This document shows, piece by piece, positions 55,825 through 64,000 of a stretch of DNA of 64,000 nt. The notes beneath the pieces were generated by a model, which saw nothing but the letters and a program-made list of their open reading frames with translations, was not told the origin of the DNA and searched no databases. The DNA comes from Limimaricola cinnabarinus (GTDB lineage Bacteria > Pseudomonadota > Alphaproteobacteria > Rhodobacterales > Rhodobacteraceae), in contig NZ_KZ304951.1 of assembly GCF_002723615.1 (NCBI RefSeq), positions 605,054-669,053 of the forward strand. The letters run 5' to 3'. A program made the position numbers and the translations under genes. Every line of letters starts with the position of its first letter. The stretch's first letter is position 1.

Positions 55825-55849
55825 GCCGCGCCGCCCGCTGCGGCGCGGC
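55825..55849 (+). terminator. GC-rich hairpin after topA
   Basis: 10-bp perfect stem GCCGCGCCGC / GCGGCGCGGC with a 5-base loop, eight bases after the topA stop. There is no U-tract (ATTCGC follows), so termination is uncertain. Confidence 0.45.
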
Positions 55850-55912
55850 ATTCGCATTGACTTCGCGTTCGCCGGGCGCAAGTCTCGCCCCCGTGACAAC
55901 AGGGGGAGACGC

Positions 55913-56608
55913 ATGAACAAGATCTATCCGGACGCAGCCGCCGCGCTCGACGGGCTATTGTCCGACGGGATGCTGATCGCCGCAGGGGGCTTCGGCCTTT
56001 GCGGCATTCCCGAGCTGCTGATCGCCGCCATCCGCGATGCGGGCACCAAGGAGCTCACCTTTGCGTCGAACAATGCGGGCGTCGATGATTTCGGCCTCGG
56101 CCAGCTTTTGCAGACGCGGCAGGTGAAGAAGATGATCTCGTCCTATGTGGGCGAGAACGCCGAGTTCATGCGCCAGTACCTCTCGGGCGAGCTGGAGCTG
56201 GAATTCGCACCGCAAGGCACGCTCGCGGAGCGGATGCGCGCCGGCGGCTCGGGCATTCCGGGCTTCTACACCAAGACCGGCGTCGGCACGAAGGTGGCCG
56301 AGGGCAAGGAAGAGAAGGTCTTCGACGGCGAGACCTACATCCTCGAGCGCGGCATCGTGGCCGACCTGTCGATCGTCAAGGCGTGGAAGGCCGACGAGAC
56401 CGGCAACCTCGTCTTCCGCAAGACGGCGCGCAACTTCAACCCGCCCGCCGCCATGGCCGGGCGGATCTGCGTGGCCGAGGTCGAGGAGATCGTGCCCGCG
56501 GGATCGCTCGATCCCGATCACATCCACCTGCCCGGCATCTATGTGCACCGGCTGATCCGGGGCGAGCACGAAAAGCGCATCGAACAGCGCACCATCAGGG
56601 AGGCTTGA
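55913..56608 (+). CDS. scoA: 3-oxoacid CoA-transferase, subunit A
   Basis: 231 residues. Family I CoA-transferase alpha subunit: [29 protein letters not shown] and [11 protein letters not shown]. With subunit B it moves CoA between succinyl-CoA and acetoacetate, activating ketone bodies, including the acetoacetate from 3-hydroxybutyrate released from stored polyester. AGGGGGAG precedes the ATG. Subunit B follows two bases after the stop. Confidence 0.94.
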   Translation: MNKIYPDAAAALDGLLSDGMLIAAGGFGLCGIPELLIAAIRDAGTKELTFASNNAGVDDFGLGQLLQTRQVKKMISSYVGENAEFMRQYLSGELELEFAPQGTLAERMRAGGSGIPGFYTKTGVGTKVAEGKEEKVFDGETYILERGIVADLSIVKAWKADETGNLVFRKTARNFNPPAAMAGRICVAEVEEIVPAGSLDPDHIHLPGIYVHRLIRGEHEKRIEQRTIREA

Positions 56609-56610
56609 GC

Positions 56611-57237
56611 ATGGGCTGGGACCGCAAGCAGATGGCCGCGCGCGCCGCGCAGGAGCTCGAGGACGGCACCTATGTGAACCTCGGGATCGGCATTCCGACC
56701 CTCGTGCCGAACTACATCCCCGAAGGCGTGCATGTGACGCTGCAATCGGAGAACGGCATGCTCGGCATGGGCCCCTTCCCGACCGAGGACGAGATCGACC
56801 CCGATCTCATCAACGCCGGCAAGCAGACCATCACCGAGCTGCCGCACACCGCCTATTTCGACAGCGCGACCTCCTTCGGCATGATCCGCGGCGGCAAGAT
56901 CGCCATGGCGATCCTCGGCGCGATGGAGGTGGCCGAGAACGGCGATCTGGCGAACTGGATGATTCCCGGCAAGCTGGTGAAGGGCATGGGCGGGGCGATG
57001 GACCTCGTCGCGGGCGTCGGCCGCGTGGTGGTGGTGATGGATCACACCAACAAGGCGGGCGAATCGAAGCTTCTGAAATCCTGCACCCTGCCGCTCACCG
57101 GCACCGGCGTGGTCGACCGGGTGATCACCGGGCTCGGCGTGCTCGACGTGGTCGAGGGCGGGCTCAGGATCGTCGAATGCGCGCCCGGCGTGACCGAGGA
57201 CGACATCCGCGCCGCGACGGAGGCGACCATTGTCTGA
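56611..57237 (+). CDS. scoB: 3-oxoacid CoA-transferase, subunit B
   Basis: 208 residues. The catalytic Glu of the SENG motif is in [27 protein letters not shown] and [18 protein letters not shown] are the other typical blocks. Partner of the gene before it. Its last eight bases overlap the TTG start of a small GNAT gene. Confidence 0.95.
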   Translation: MGWDRKQMAARAAQELEDGTYVNLGIGIPTLVPNYIPEGVHVTLQSENGMLGMGPFPTEDEIDPDLINAGKQTITELPHTAYFDSATSFGMIRGGKIAMAILGAMEVAENGDLANWMIPGKLVKGMGGAMDLVAGVGRVVVVMDHTNKAGESKLLKSCTLPLTGTGVVDRVITGLGVLDVVEGGLRIVECAPGVTEDDIRAATEATIV

Positions 57238-57511
57238 GGTCATTCGCGAAGGCGGCCCCGAACGGGGCCGCTATGTGCTCGATCTCGGCGACGGGGCGCA
57301 GGCGGAGCTGACATGGGTGGCGCGGGGCGACACCCGTGTCGCCACCCATACCGGCGTGCCGCGCGCGCATGAGGGGCGGGGCCATGCGAGCGCGCTCGTC
57401 GCGGCGATGGTCGAGGATGCGGCGCGCGAGGGCTTCCGCATCGTGCCCGCCTGCTCCTATGTCGCCGTCTGGGCCCGGCGGCACCCCGAGACCTCGGACA
57501 GCTTCGCCTGA
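57230..57511 (+). CDS. Small YjdJ-type GNAT acetyltransferase
   Basis: 93 residues, the size of the minimal GNAT family (Gcn5-related, DUF4442-independent). Core: [20 protein letters not shown] (acetyl-CoA loop) and [18 protein letters not shown]. It starts with TTG, overlapping scoB by eight bases, so it is translated by coupling with the CoA-transferase genes. Substrate unknown. Confidence 0.87.
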   Translation: MSEVIREGGPERGRYVLDLGDGAQAELTWVARGDTRVATHTGVPRAHEGRGHASALVAAMVEDAAREGFRIVPACSYVAVWARRHPETSDSFA

Positions 57512-57513
57512 GA

Positions 57514-58350
57514 TCAGAGCCGCCCCACCGCGAAGACGCAGCCATCGCTCATCAGCACCGGCGGCGTCAGGCACAGCCCCCGCGCCACGCTCCAGGCGGC
57601 CAGCACCTTGGGCACATAGGCGCGGGTTTCGGCATAGGGCGGCACGCCTGCATTGTCGCGCACCGCGCCCTCGCCCGCATTGTATCCCGCGAGCGCGAGG
57701 ATCGGATCGCGGTCGAAATGGCCCATCAGCCAGTCGAGATAGGCGATGCCGCCGCGAATGTTCTCGGCGGCGTCGCGGCGATCGGTGACCCCGAATCGCG
57801 CCGCCGTGGCCGGCATCAGCTGCATCAGCCCCTGCGCGCCGGCCGAGCTGACCGCATCCGTGCGCCCGGCGCTTTCCACCGCGATCACCGCCAGCGCCAG
57901 AGCGGGCGAGACCTTTGTCCCGATGGTGAGCCGCATGATATCCGCGCCGTGCAGGCGGGCGATCTGCTGCATGTGCTGCAGCCGCGGCGCGGCGGCGGCG
58001 CCCGCAGGCGCGCCGCGCAAGGCCGACAGCGCGGGTTCAAGCCGCCCCGGCCCGCTGTCGGAAAGCCGCGGCGAGACCGCGCTCCAGAACCAGTCGGCCC
58101 CCGCGCGGCGCGGCGCGGCGGCGGGCGGAGTGGCGGCAGGGTCGGACTGCCCGGCCGCGCGCGGGGCCGAGGCCCTGTGCAGCGCGCCGGGCGCGATCTG
58201 CACCGTGATGCGCTTTGCGCCGGCCTTGGGCACCGCGATCCGGCGAAAGGTGAAATCGCCGCCCGATCTTTCGGCCGTCACCGGCGCGGCCAGCGCAAGC
58301 CACAGCCCCGCGCCCATGGCGATCGCGCGGCACATTCTCGCAGACATCAT
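57514..58350 (-). CDS. Lytic transglycosylase, SLT domain protein
   Basis: 278 residues. Signal peptide, a Pro/Ala-rich linker, then a C-terminal SLT domain (about residues 140-250) with the catalytic Glu in VIAVESAGRTDAVSS and the GLMQLMPATAARFGV and LALAGYNAGEGAV blocks. It cuts peptidoglycan, possibly making room for the Tad pilus whose genes follow on the other strand. I chose ATG 58350; an in-frame GTG at 58362 and ATG 58347 are alternatives. Confidence 0.87.
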   Translation of the reverse strand: MMSARMCRAIAMGAGLWLALAAPVTAERSGGDFTFRRIAVPKAGAKRITVQIAPGALHRASAPRAAGQSDPAATPPAAAPRRAGADWFWSAVSPRLSDSGPGRLEPALSALRGAPAGAAAAPRLQHMQQIARLHGADIMRLTIGTKVSPALALAVIAVESAGRTDAVSSAGAQGLMQLMPATAARFGVTDRRDAAENIRGGIAYLDWLMGHFDRDPILALAGYNAGEGAVRDNAGVPPYAETRAYVPKVLAAWSVARGLCLTPPVLMSDGCVFAVGRL

Positions 58351-58637
58351 GATCGGCCCCACCTGCTTCGCGATTCTCCGTCCAATCTATCGCCGCCATC
58401 CGCGCGACGATGCCCCTCCGCGCATCGCGGCCGATCCCTGAGGAGAAACGGTCACGTCCGCAGGTTGCAGGTTTCGTCAAATGGCTTCGAAATCGCACGA
58501 TCCCAGACAAACTCCCGCCCCAATCGGACGGCCATATGGACGACATCCACAGCGGCGATCGGGTCGGACCAAGACCAGCCACGAAACAGCCCGCACGGGT
58601 ATCGTATGTCCAACATTGCCCCGAGGAGGGTTACAAC

Positions 58638-58847
58638 ATGCTCAACTTCTTCAAGTCCTTCGCCAATGACGAAGCCGGCGCCGTCACGGTCGACTGGGTC
58701 GTTCTCACCGCCGCCATCGTCGGGATCGGCGTGGCAATCTTGGCGACTGTGAGTGACGGCGTCGACACACTGGCCGACAACATCGAAAGTGGGCTGGAAA
58801 CGGTCGATACGGACTACGGCCCCGAGGGCGAAGACAACAACGGCTAA
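58638..58847 (+). CDS. Flp-like pilin 1
   Basis: 69 residues. Short basic leader, prepilin cleavage site after Gly14, then AVTVDWVVLTAAIVGIG, the hydrophobic pilin helix, and an acidic tail (DYGPEGEDNNG). The canonical Flp motif is G/XXXXEY; here the equivalent positions are Asp19 and Trp20. AGGAGGG precedes the ATG. It is ended by a strong terminator, so it may be made in excess over the pilus machinery. Confidence 0.82.
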   Translation: MLNFFKSFANDEAGAVTVDWVVLTAAIVGIGVAILATVSDGVDTLADNIESGLETVDTDYGPEGEDNNG

Positions 58848-58870
58848 TCGAAATACATGAATGACAGAAC

Positions 58871-58900
58871 AAGGGGCCGCATCCGACATGCGGCCCCTTT
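58871..58900 (+). terminator. Rho-independent terminator between the two pilins
   Basis: 12-bp perfect stem AAGGGGCCGCAT / ATGCGGCCCCTT with a 5-base loop and a following T. 23 bases after the first pilin stop. Confidence 0.88.
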
Positions 58901-59012
58901 CGCCATGGCATGACGCGCGCGCTGCCGCCGCCGCAAAACCCCCGAATGCCCATCGACGCGCCACAATCGCCAGGCAGGATCGCCTTCAGGCATTCAGATC
59001 GGGAGCAGGAAC

Positions 59013-59210
59013 ATGGTCCGACACATCGCCGCGCTATGCCGCGACGAGAAAGGCGCGGTCACGGTGGACTGGGTCGTGCTGACGGCCGCCATCGTGGGGC
59101 TGTCCGTGGCGGTCATGGCCATGTTCGCCTCGGCGGCCAGATCGCCCAATGCCACCTACAATGCCAACATGAACAACGCGAAAACCTTCGTCGACAGCCT
59201 GGCGGAGTGA
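59013..59210 (+). CDS. Flp-like pilin 2
   Basis: 65 residues. Same layout as the first pilin with Gly14, then AVTVDWVVLTAAIVGLS, identical over the first 14 mature residues, but a polar Asn-rich tail (NATYNANMNNAK) instead of an acidic one. GGGAGCAGG lies upstream. It is 28 bases before cpaB and probably opens that transcript. It may be the minor pilin or a paralogue used under other conditions. Confidence 0.8.
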   Translation: MVRHIAALCRDEKGAVTVDWVVLTAAIVGLSVAVMAMFASAARSPNATYNANMNNAKTFVDSLAE

Positions 59211-59238
59211 AGCGGATGCAGTCTGGAGGAGACAAGCG

Positions 59239-60099
59239 ATGAGAACGGTATTCGGGCTGGTGCTGATGCTCGGCCTCGGGCTGGCGGGCTTCGCGGTCTA
59301 CATGATCAAGGGCTATTTCGATCAGCAGCAGGCCATCATCGCCGCCGAGCGCAACGCCGCGGCCGACCGCATGCCGACGGTCGAGGTCGTCGGCGTCGGC
59401 CGCCCCCTGCCTTACGGCACCGTCATCACCCGCGCGGATCTCAAGCCGATCCGCTATACAAAGGATTTCCTGCCCGAGGGCACCTTTGCCGATCTCGAGG
59501 AGCTGTTTCCCGAGGGCGAGGACGTGTCGCGGATCGTGCTGCGCCCCATGGAACCCAACGAGCCGGTGCTGGCCTCGAAGATCACCACGCCGGGCGGCGA
59601 TGCGGGGATCAGCACCCGGCTGACCGCCGGCATGCGCGCCTTTGCCATCAGCGTCAACGCGACCAGCGGCGTGTCGGGCTTCCTCAGGCCGGGCGACCGG
59701 GTCGATGTCTACTGGACCGGCTCGGTGTCGGGCGGCGACGGGCGCCGCGAGGTCACCAAGCTGATCGAGACCGGGCTGGAGCTGGTCGGTGTCGACCAGA
59801 CCGCCGAACAGGGGCGCACCGAAGCGATGGTCGCCCGCACCGTGACGGTCCAGGTCACGCCCGAACAGGCCGCCAAGCTGGCGCAGGCCCAGTCGACCGG
59901 GTCGCTGGCGCTGTCGCTGGTCGGGCTGTTCGACGAAGAGGTCGCGCAGACGGTCGAGGTGGACCAGAGCAGCCTGCTGGGCATCATCCCCGAGGCGGCG
60001 CCGCAGGCGGTTGCCGCGCCGCCCGAGCCGGAGGTCTGCTCGGTGCGCACCCGGCGCGGCGCCGAGGTGGTCGAGATCGCGATTCCCTGCACCAACTGA
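59239..60099 (+). CDS. cpaB: Flp pilus assembly protein CpaB/RcpC
   Basis: 286 residues. N-terminal membrane anchor (about residues 5-24), then a SAF domain with VEVVGVGRPLPYGTVITRAD and the RcpC region ending GFLRPGDRVDVYWTG. Periplasmic part of the Tad system that helps the secretin. The C-terminus carries one Cys pair (CSVRTRRG, IPCTN). Start ATG 59239 with GGAGGAGA upstream. A 230-base gap with a hairpin separates it from cpaC. Confidence 0.92.
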   Translation: MRTVFGLVLMLGLGLAGFAVYMIKGYFDQQQAIIAAERNAAADRMPTVEVVGVGRPLPYGTVITRADLKPIRYTKDFLPEGTFADLEELFPEGEDVSRIVLRPMEPNEPVLASKITTPGGDAGISTRLTAGMRAFAISVNATSGVSGFLRPGDRVDVYWTGSVSGGDGRREVTKLIETGLELVGVDQTAEQGRTEAMVARTVTVQVTPEQAAKLAQAQSTGSLALSLVGLFDEEVAQTVEVDQSSLLGIIPEAAPQAVAAPPEPEVCSVRTRRGAEVVEIAIPCTN

Positions 60100-60106
60100 G
60101 GCGAAC

Positions 60107-60142
60107 GCCGCGGGCCACGGCGCCCCCGCCCTGGCCCGCGGC
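60107..60142 (+). other. Perfect hairpin in the cpaB-cpaC gap
   Basis: 11-bp stem GCCGCGGGCCA / TGGCCCGCGGC with a 14-base loop, immediately after cpaB, in a 230-base gap that is unusually long for this operon. No U-tract. GCGGGCC recurs in the following 70 bases. It may protect or process the mRNA. Confidence 0.6.
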
Positions 60143-60329
60143 CCGGCCCATGCCGGAGCGCGGGCCTTGATGCGGATCTTGGTGCGGGCCACGGCGCGGG
60201 CCTGTGGCCGCATCCCCACAAACCGCGGCCACGCCCCGCCGCGCGTTGCATTGCGCCGCGCCCTCGGGCAGGCTCCGCCTCGACGGGGCATGAAAGACCC
60301 CGACGCGCGACCTGCAGCGAGGCAGCTTG

Positions 60330-61751
60330 ATGAACATCCGACATATCCTGCGGGCCGGCCTGGCGGGCCTCGCTTTGGCCATGGCGTTGCCGGCCGGAGC
60401 CCAAGCCGAGCCGCTCCGGGTGCTGGGCGGGTCTCCGACGCGGGCGCTGCAGGTGCCGATGAACCGCGCCGTGGTGGTCGAGAGCGATGTCGCCTTCACC
60501 GAGCTGTCGATCGCCAATCCCGGCATTGCCGACATCTCCTCGCTGACCGACCGGACGATCTATGTGCTGGGCAAGGCGCCGGGCCGCACGACGCTGACCG
60601 TGCTGGGCGAGAATGGCCGGCTGATCACCAATGTCGAGGTGCATGTCACCCCCGACATCGCGGAGTTCAAGGAGCGGCTGGAGCAGATCCTGCCCGGCGA
60701 GGGGATCGAGGTGCGCACCGCCAATGACGGCATCGTGCTGTCGGGCGTGGTCAGCTCGATCGGCAAGCTCGACCGCGCGCTCGAACTGGCCCAGCGCTAC
60801 GCGCCGGACCGCGTCTCCAACCTGATGAGCGTCGGCGGCACGCAGCAGGTGATGCTCAAGGTCCGCTTCTCGGAGATGCAGCGCTCGGTCAGCAAGTCGC
60901 TCTCGGCCTCGCTGGGCGCGCGCGGCACGGCGCTGGGCGATGATCTGGGGCTCGCCATCGGCACCAATGCGCTGGGCAATGCGGGCGGGCTCGGCACGGC
61001 GCTGGGCGGCAGCCTGCCCGCCGCGACCACCGGCAATGCCGCGACGCTGTTCGGCTTCAACGCGGGCGGGGTCGAGGTCGGGCTGCTGCTCGAGGCCTTG
61101 GAAAACCGCGGCGTGGTGCGCACGCTGGCCGAGCCCAACCTCACCGCCCTGTCGGGCCAGGAGGCGAGCTTTCTGGCGGGCGGCGAATACCCCGTCCCCA
61201 TCAGCCAGGACGGCGGCAACATCTCGATCGAATACAAGCCCTTCGGCGTCGAGCTCGGCTTCGTGCCCCGCGTGGTCGAAGGCGATCTGATCAATCTCGA
61301 GCTCAAGGCCGCGGTCAGCTCGATCGACTCCGCCAACGGGATCGTCTCCAACGGCTTCACCGTCGACGCCTTCAAGCGCCGCGAGACCTCGACCACCGTC
61401 GAGATGCGCGACGGCGAAAGCTTCGCCATCGCGGGGCTCCTCTCCGACGATTTCAGCGATCTGAAGGGCCAGGTGCCCTGGATCGGCGACATCCCGGTGC
61501 TGGGCGCGCTGTTCCGCTCGGCCGAGTACAGCCGCCGGCAGACCGAGCTGGTGATCATCATCACCCCGCATCTGGTCACCCCCACCCGCGGCGAGACGCT
61601 GGCCATGCCCACCGACCGCGTCCGCCCGCCCAGCGAGCGCGACCTGTTCCTGTTCGGCCGGATCGCGGCCGATCGCGCGCCCCAATCTGGTGGCGCCGGA
61701 GAGATCGCCCGCCAGGATTTTTCCGGCTCCTACGGCTATGTGATGGATTGA
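60330..61751 (+). CDS. cpaC: Tad/Flp pilus outer-membrane secretin CpaC/RcpA
   Basis: 473 residues. Signal peptide (about residues 1-26, ending AQA), N-terminal BON-like domain with PGRTTLTVLGENGRLITNV, then the type II/III secretin domain with VEVGLLLEALENRGVVRTLAEPN and the RQTELVIIITPHLV signature. Forms the outer-membrane ring through which the pilus passes. The ATG at 60330 follows GAGGCAGC; a TTG codon directly before it is not needed. Confidence 0.94.
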   Translation: MNIRHILRAGLAGLALAMALPAGAQAEPLRVLGGSPTRALQVPMNRAVVVESDVAFTELSIANPGIADISSLTDRTIYVLGKAPGRTTLTVLGENGRLITNVEVHVTPDIAEFKERLEQILPGEGIEVRTANDGIVLSGVVSSIGKLDRALELAQRYAPDRVSNLMSVGGTQQVMLKVRFSEMQRSVSKSLSASLGARGTALGDDLGLAIGTNALGNAGGLGTALGGSLPAATTGNAATLFGFNAGGVEVGLLLEALENRGVVRTLAEPNLTALSGQEASFLAGGEYPVPISQDGGNISIEYKPFGVELGFVPRVVEGDLINLELKAAVSSIDSANGIVSNGFTVDAFKRRETSTTVEMRDGESFAIAGLLSDDFSDLKGQVPWIGDIPVLGALFRSAEYSRRQTELVIIITPHLVTPTRGETLAMPTDRVRPPSERDLFLFGRIAADRAPQSGGAGEIARQDFSGSYGYVMD

Positions 61752-61764
61752 GGAGAGAGCCGCG

Positions 61765-62424
61765 ATGCGCCTTGTCCTGACCGCCCTGGGCTGCGCCCTG
61801 TCGCTGGCCGCCTGCGCCGCGCCCCCGGGCTTCGATCAGCCGGCGGGCGGCGGCACCGCCGGTTTCGGCGATGCCACCCGCAGCAACACGCTGGCGCAGA
61901 CGCGGGCCTCCGAGGCGCTGCGGGTCGACCTGTCGCGCCGCTTCGCCGCCGAGGTGGACACGGTCATCAACTTCGCCTTCAATTCCGACCGCCTCGACGC
62001 CGCCGCGCGCGCGACATTGCAAAGGCAGGCCGGCTGGATCCGCCGCTTTCCCGAGCTGCGCTTCCGGGTCTACGGCCATACCGATCTCGTCGGCGATGCG
62101 GCCTATAACGAGGCGCTCGGCCTGCGCCGCGCCCGCGCCGCCGTCGCCTATCTGGTGGCACAGGGGCTCGACGCGCGGCGGCTAGAGGCGGTCGCTTCCT
62201 TCGGCGAATCGCGCCCCATCATCGCCACCACCGACCCCGAGCGTGCCAATCGCCGCACCGTCACCGAGGTCTCGGGCTTCGTGCAGGGGCATCCGAACCT
62301 GCTCAACGGCAAATACGCCGCCACGGTGTTCAACGGCTATGTCGAGAGCGCCGCGGCCCCCACGACGCTCGGGGCCGGCAGTAGCGGTGGCGGCGGTGGT
62401 GCCGGCGGCGGCGCCACCCCCTGA
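61765..62424 (+). CDS. OmpA-domain lipoprotein of the Tad locus
   Basis: 219 residues. Lipobox LSLAAC with Cys17 and a short Pro/Gly linker, then an OmpA-like peptidoglycan-binding domain (about residues 65-165: VINFAFNSDRLDAAAR, VYGHTDLVGDAAYNEALGLRRA), and a Gly-rich tail. It is lipid-anchored in the outer membrane and ties the pilus secretin to the wall. It takes the place that cpaD often has in Tad loci. 13 bases after cpaC. Confidence 0.88.
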   Translation: MRLVLTALGCALSLAACAAPPGFDQPAGGGTAGFGDATRSNTLAQTRASEALRVDLSRRFAAEVDTVINFAFNSDRLDAAARATLQRQAGWIRRFPELRFRVYGHTDLVGDAAYNEALGLRRARAAVAYLVAQGLDARRLEAVASFGESRPIIATTDPERANRRTVTEVSGFVQGHPNLLNGKYAATVFNGYVESAAAPTTLGAGSSGGGGGAGGGATP

Positions 62425-62612
62425 TCGGCTGGCGACAAAGCCCGCCTTGCGGCGGGTATCGTCGCCGCAGGGCCTACAATTTCAGCTTTTCAGCCCCATT
62501 GCAGCCATGATTTCCCGGCATCACGGTGAATGTGGAGGATTGAGGCCGGGTCCGGCAAAGCCTCGGACCATCCCGCCGATGCGGGGTCTCGCCTGACAGA
62601 GGATACGAAGGA

Positions 62613-63854
62613 ATGAGCAGCACGGCGCCCCTGCAACCCGATCCGCAGCCGGTTTCGGCCTGCACCATCAGCCGCGACGTCCAGCAGTTTGACCTGCTGA
62701 TCGAGGACATGGAAGCCGCGATGGGCGAGAACTGGGGCGATCTGGGCTTCGAGGATGCGCTGGCCTTTCTCGAACAGCCCGAGGCCGACGAGCTCGAATT
62801 CGTCGCCGTGGCGATCAGCAAGGAGGACGAGCGCCTGCTCGCCCTGATCGCCGACATCATCGCCCGCGCCAAGCGCCGCGACATCAAGGTGGTGCTCATC
62901 GCCGACGATGTCAGCCCCGCGGCGCTGCACCAGCTCCTGCGCGAGGGCGGCGATGAATTCGTCCCCTACCCGCTGCCCGAGGGCGAGCTGGCGCAGGCGA
63001 TCGACCGGCTGCGCAAGGGGGTGGGCCCGATCCTGCCCGAGCCCGCCGAGCCCGGGCCGCGCGCCACGGGCGACCGCTCGGGCGTGGTGATCCCGGTGCA
63101 GGGGCTCGCGGGCGGCAGCGGCGCGACGACGCTCGCGGTGAACCTCGCCTGGGAGCTGGCCAATGTCGACCGCAAGGCGCCGCCGCGGGTCTGCCTGATC
63201 GATCTCGACCTGCAGTTCGGCACCGTCGCCACCTATCTCGACCTGCCGCGCCGCGAGGCGGTGCTGGAGCTGCTGAGCGATCCGGGCTCGGCCGACAGCG
63301 AAAGCATGCTGTCGGCGATGCTGATCCATCGCGAGCGCCTGCACGTGCTGACCTCGCCCGCCGAGCTGGTGCCGCTCGATCTCGTCAGCCCCGGCGACAT
63401 GGGGCGGCTGATCGAGATGGCGCGGGTCAATTTCGACTACGTGGTGATCGACATGCCCGCCAACATGGTCGACTGGTCCGAAACCGTGCTCCAGGCCGCA
63501 CATGTCTATTTCGCCACTCTGGAGCTGGACATGCGCTCGGCCCAGAACACGATGCGGCTCAAGCGGGCGCTGCAATCGGAGGAGCTGCCCTTCGAGAAGC
63601 TGCGCTTCGTGCTCAACCGCGCGCCGGGCTTCACCGACCTGTCCGGCAAGAGCCGGGCCCGGCGGCTGGCGGATTCGCTCGGGATCTCGATCGAGATCCA
63701 GCTGCCCGATGGCGGCCGGGCCGTGACCCAGAACGCCGATCACGGCGCCCCGCTGGCCGAGGGCGCGCCCAAGAACGCGCTGCGCCGCGAGATCGCGAAG
63801 CTCGCGCGCTCGGTCCACAAGGTCAACATCGCCGACAGCAAAGCCACGGGCTGA
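62613..63854 (+). CDS. cpaE: Tad pilus ATPase-like localisation factor CpaE/TadZ
   Basis: 413 residues. N-terminal pseudo-receiver-like domain (about residues 25-145), then a MinD/ParA-type ATPase with the deviant P-loop GLAGGSGATTLAVNLA, and LIDLDLQFGTVATYLD. CpaE localises the pilus machinery at the pole, where PopZ-like proteins also act. It is 188 bases after the lipoprotein gene, leaving room for an internal promoter. Start at MSSTAPLQPDP; GAAGGA precedes the ATG. Confidence 0.94.
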   Translation: MSSTAPLQPDPQPVSACTISRDVQQFDLLIEDMEAAMGENWGDLGFEDALAFLEQPEADELEFVAVAISKEDERLLALIADIIARAKRRDIKVVLIADDVSPAALHQLLREGGDEFVPYPLPEGELAQAIDRLRKGVGPILPEPAEPGPRATGDRSGVVIPVQGLAGGSGATTLAVNLAWELANVDRKAPPRVCLIDLDLQFGTVATYLDLPRREAVLELLSDPGSADSESMLSAMLIHRERLHVLTSPAELVPLDLVSPGDMGRLIEMARVNFDYVVIDMPANMVDWSETVLQAAHVYFATLELDMRSAQNTMRLKRALQSEELPFEKLRFVLNRAPGFTDLSGKSRARRLADSLGISIEIQLPDGGRAVTQNADHGAPLAEGAPKNALRREIAKLARSVHKVNIADSKATG

Positions 63855-63874
63855 CGCCACAGGAGGGAATCGTC

Positions 63875-64000
63875 ATGTTCTCGAAGTTCCGAAAGCCCGA
63901 ACCCGGCTCGGCCCCGGCCCAGGCTCCGGGCAAGGCCCCGTCCCAAGCCCCGGCCCAAGCCTCGGCCCGAGCCCCCGCCCACGCGCCCACCCCGACCGCG
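63875..64000 (+). CDS. cpaF: Start of Tad secretion ATPase CpaF/TadA (3' end outside window)
   Basis: First 42 codons of the next gene, with AGGAGGGAA just before the ATG. Visible protein begins MFSKFRKPEPGS and runs into an Ala/Pro-rich stretch, the variable N-terminus of CpaF in this family; the ATPase domain lies beyond the edge. Identity is inferred mainly from position after cpaE. Confidence 0.7.
   Translation, partial: MFSKFRKPEPGSAPAQAPGKAPSQAPAQASARAPAHAPTPTA

Overview
The window is one continuous stretch of GC-rich, gene-dense chromosome from an alphaproteobacterium, almost certainly of the Rhodobacterales (Rhodobacteraceae; Paracoccus, Rhodovulum or roseobacter type). The support is the class I polyhydroxyalkanoate cluster with PhaR and phasin, a cta operon that has subunit II, farnesyltransferase, Cox11 and subunit III but no subunit I, a Tad/Cpa pilus locus with an OmpA lipoprotein, an orphan cobyric acid synthase, and the typical family order around ptsP/lysC and thrC/M16 peptidase. 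I see no prophage, insertion sequence, CRISPR array or rRNA. One tRNA (Cys) is present. Genus-level assignment is inference.

Layout. 1-3.3 kb: end of a guanine deaminase, a histidinol-phosphatase type phosphatase, an XRE regulator and a Bax-inhibitor-like membrane protein, separated by an AT-rich intergenic region with two palindromes. 3.4-8.0 kb: polyester storage module, with phaR, phaP and phaC on the minus strand and phaZ divergent from phaC; two perfect CTGC-N3-GCAG boxes stand in front of phaP. 8-13.3 kb: class V aminotransferase, an unknown gene, a four-copy 15-bp minisatellite ahead of a phosphatase/ABC exporter pair, and ygfZ. 13.3-14.5 kb: a broken calcium-binding (RTX-like) gene. 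14.7-24 kb: efp, a small conserved protein, cobQ, a PopZ-like protein, tolC/pcm-like pair, tRNA-Cys, a cation antiporter and an MltB-type transglycosylase. 24-31 kb: yghU, nhaC, a zinc-finger protein, modABC and a deacetylase. 31-41 kb: Nudix, DUF1178, lysC, ptsP (nitrogen-type Enzyme I), arsH, EcsC, a GNAT, a flavin reductase, a SulP transporter and apt. 41-50 kb, all minus strand: FAD-linked dehydrogenase; cta operon (ctaC, ctaB, small protein, ctaG, ctaE, surf1) running on into thrC, an M16 peptidase and rimJ-like. 50-58 kb: tldD, dprA, topA, two CoA-transferase subunits with a tiny GNAT, and a lytic transglycosylase. 58.6-64 kb: two Flp-like pilins and the start of the Tad operon (cpaB, cpaC, OmpA lipoprotein, cpaE, start of cpaF), which leaves the window.

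How parts work together. PhaC makes storage polyester, PhaP coats the granule, PhaR represses until polymer is present, PhaZ mobilises it, and the CoA-transferase pair at 56 kb could use the released acetoacetate. ctaC to surf1 supply and assemble an aa3-type oxidase whose catalytic subunit must be encoded elsewhere. The Tad genes build an adhesive Flp pilus.

The points most worth following are the minisatellite made of repeated minimal reading frames (9996-10055), an intergenic repeat family that forms a very long hairpin between convergent genes (27153, 40974-41056), the lysine/alanine/proline tail on PhaZ, the orphan palindrome before arsH, and the pair of Flp pilins with an altered processing motif. 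I found no clearly new multi-gene system; most of the window is ordinary core genome.
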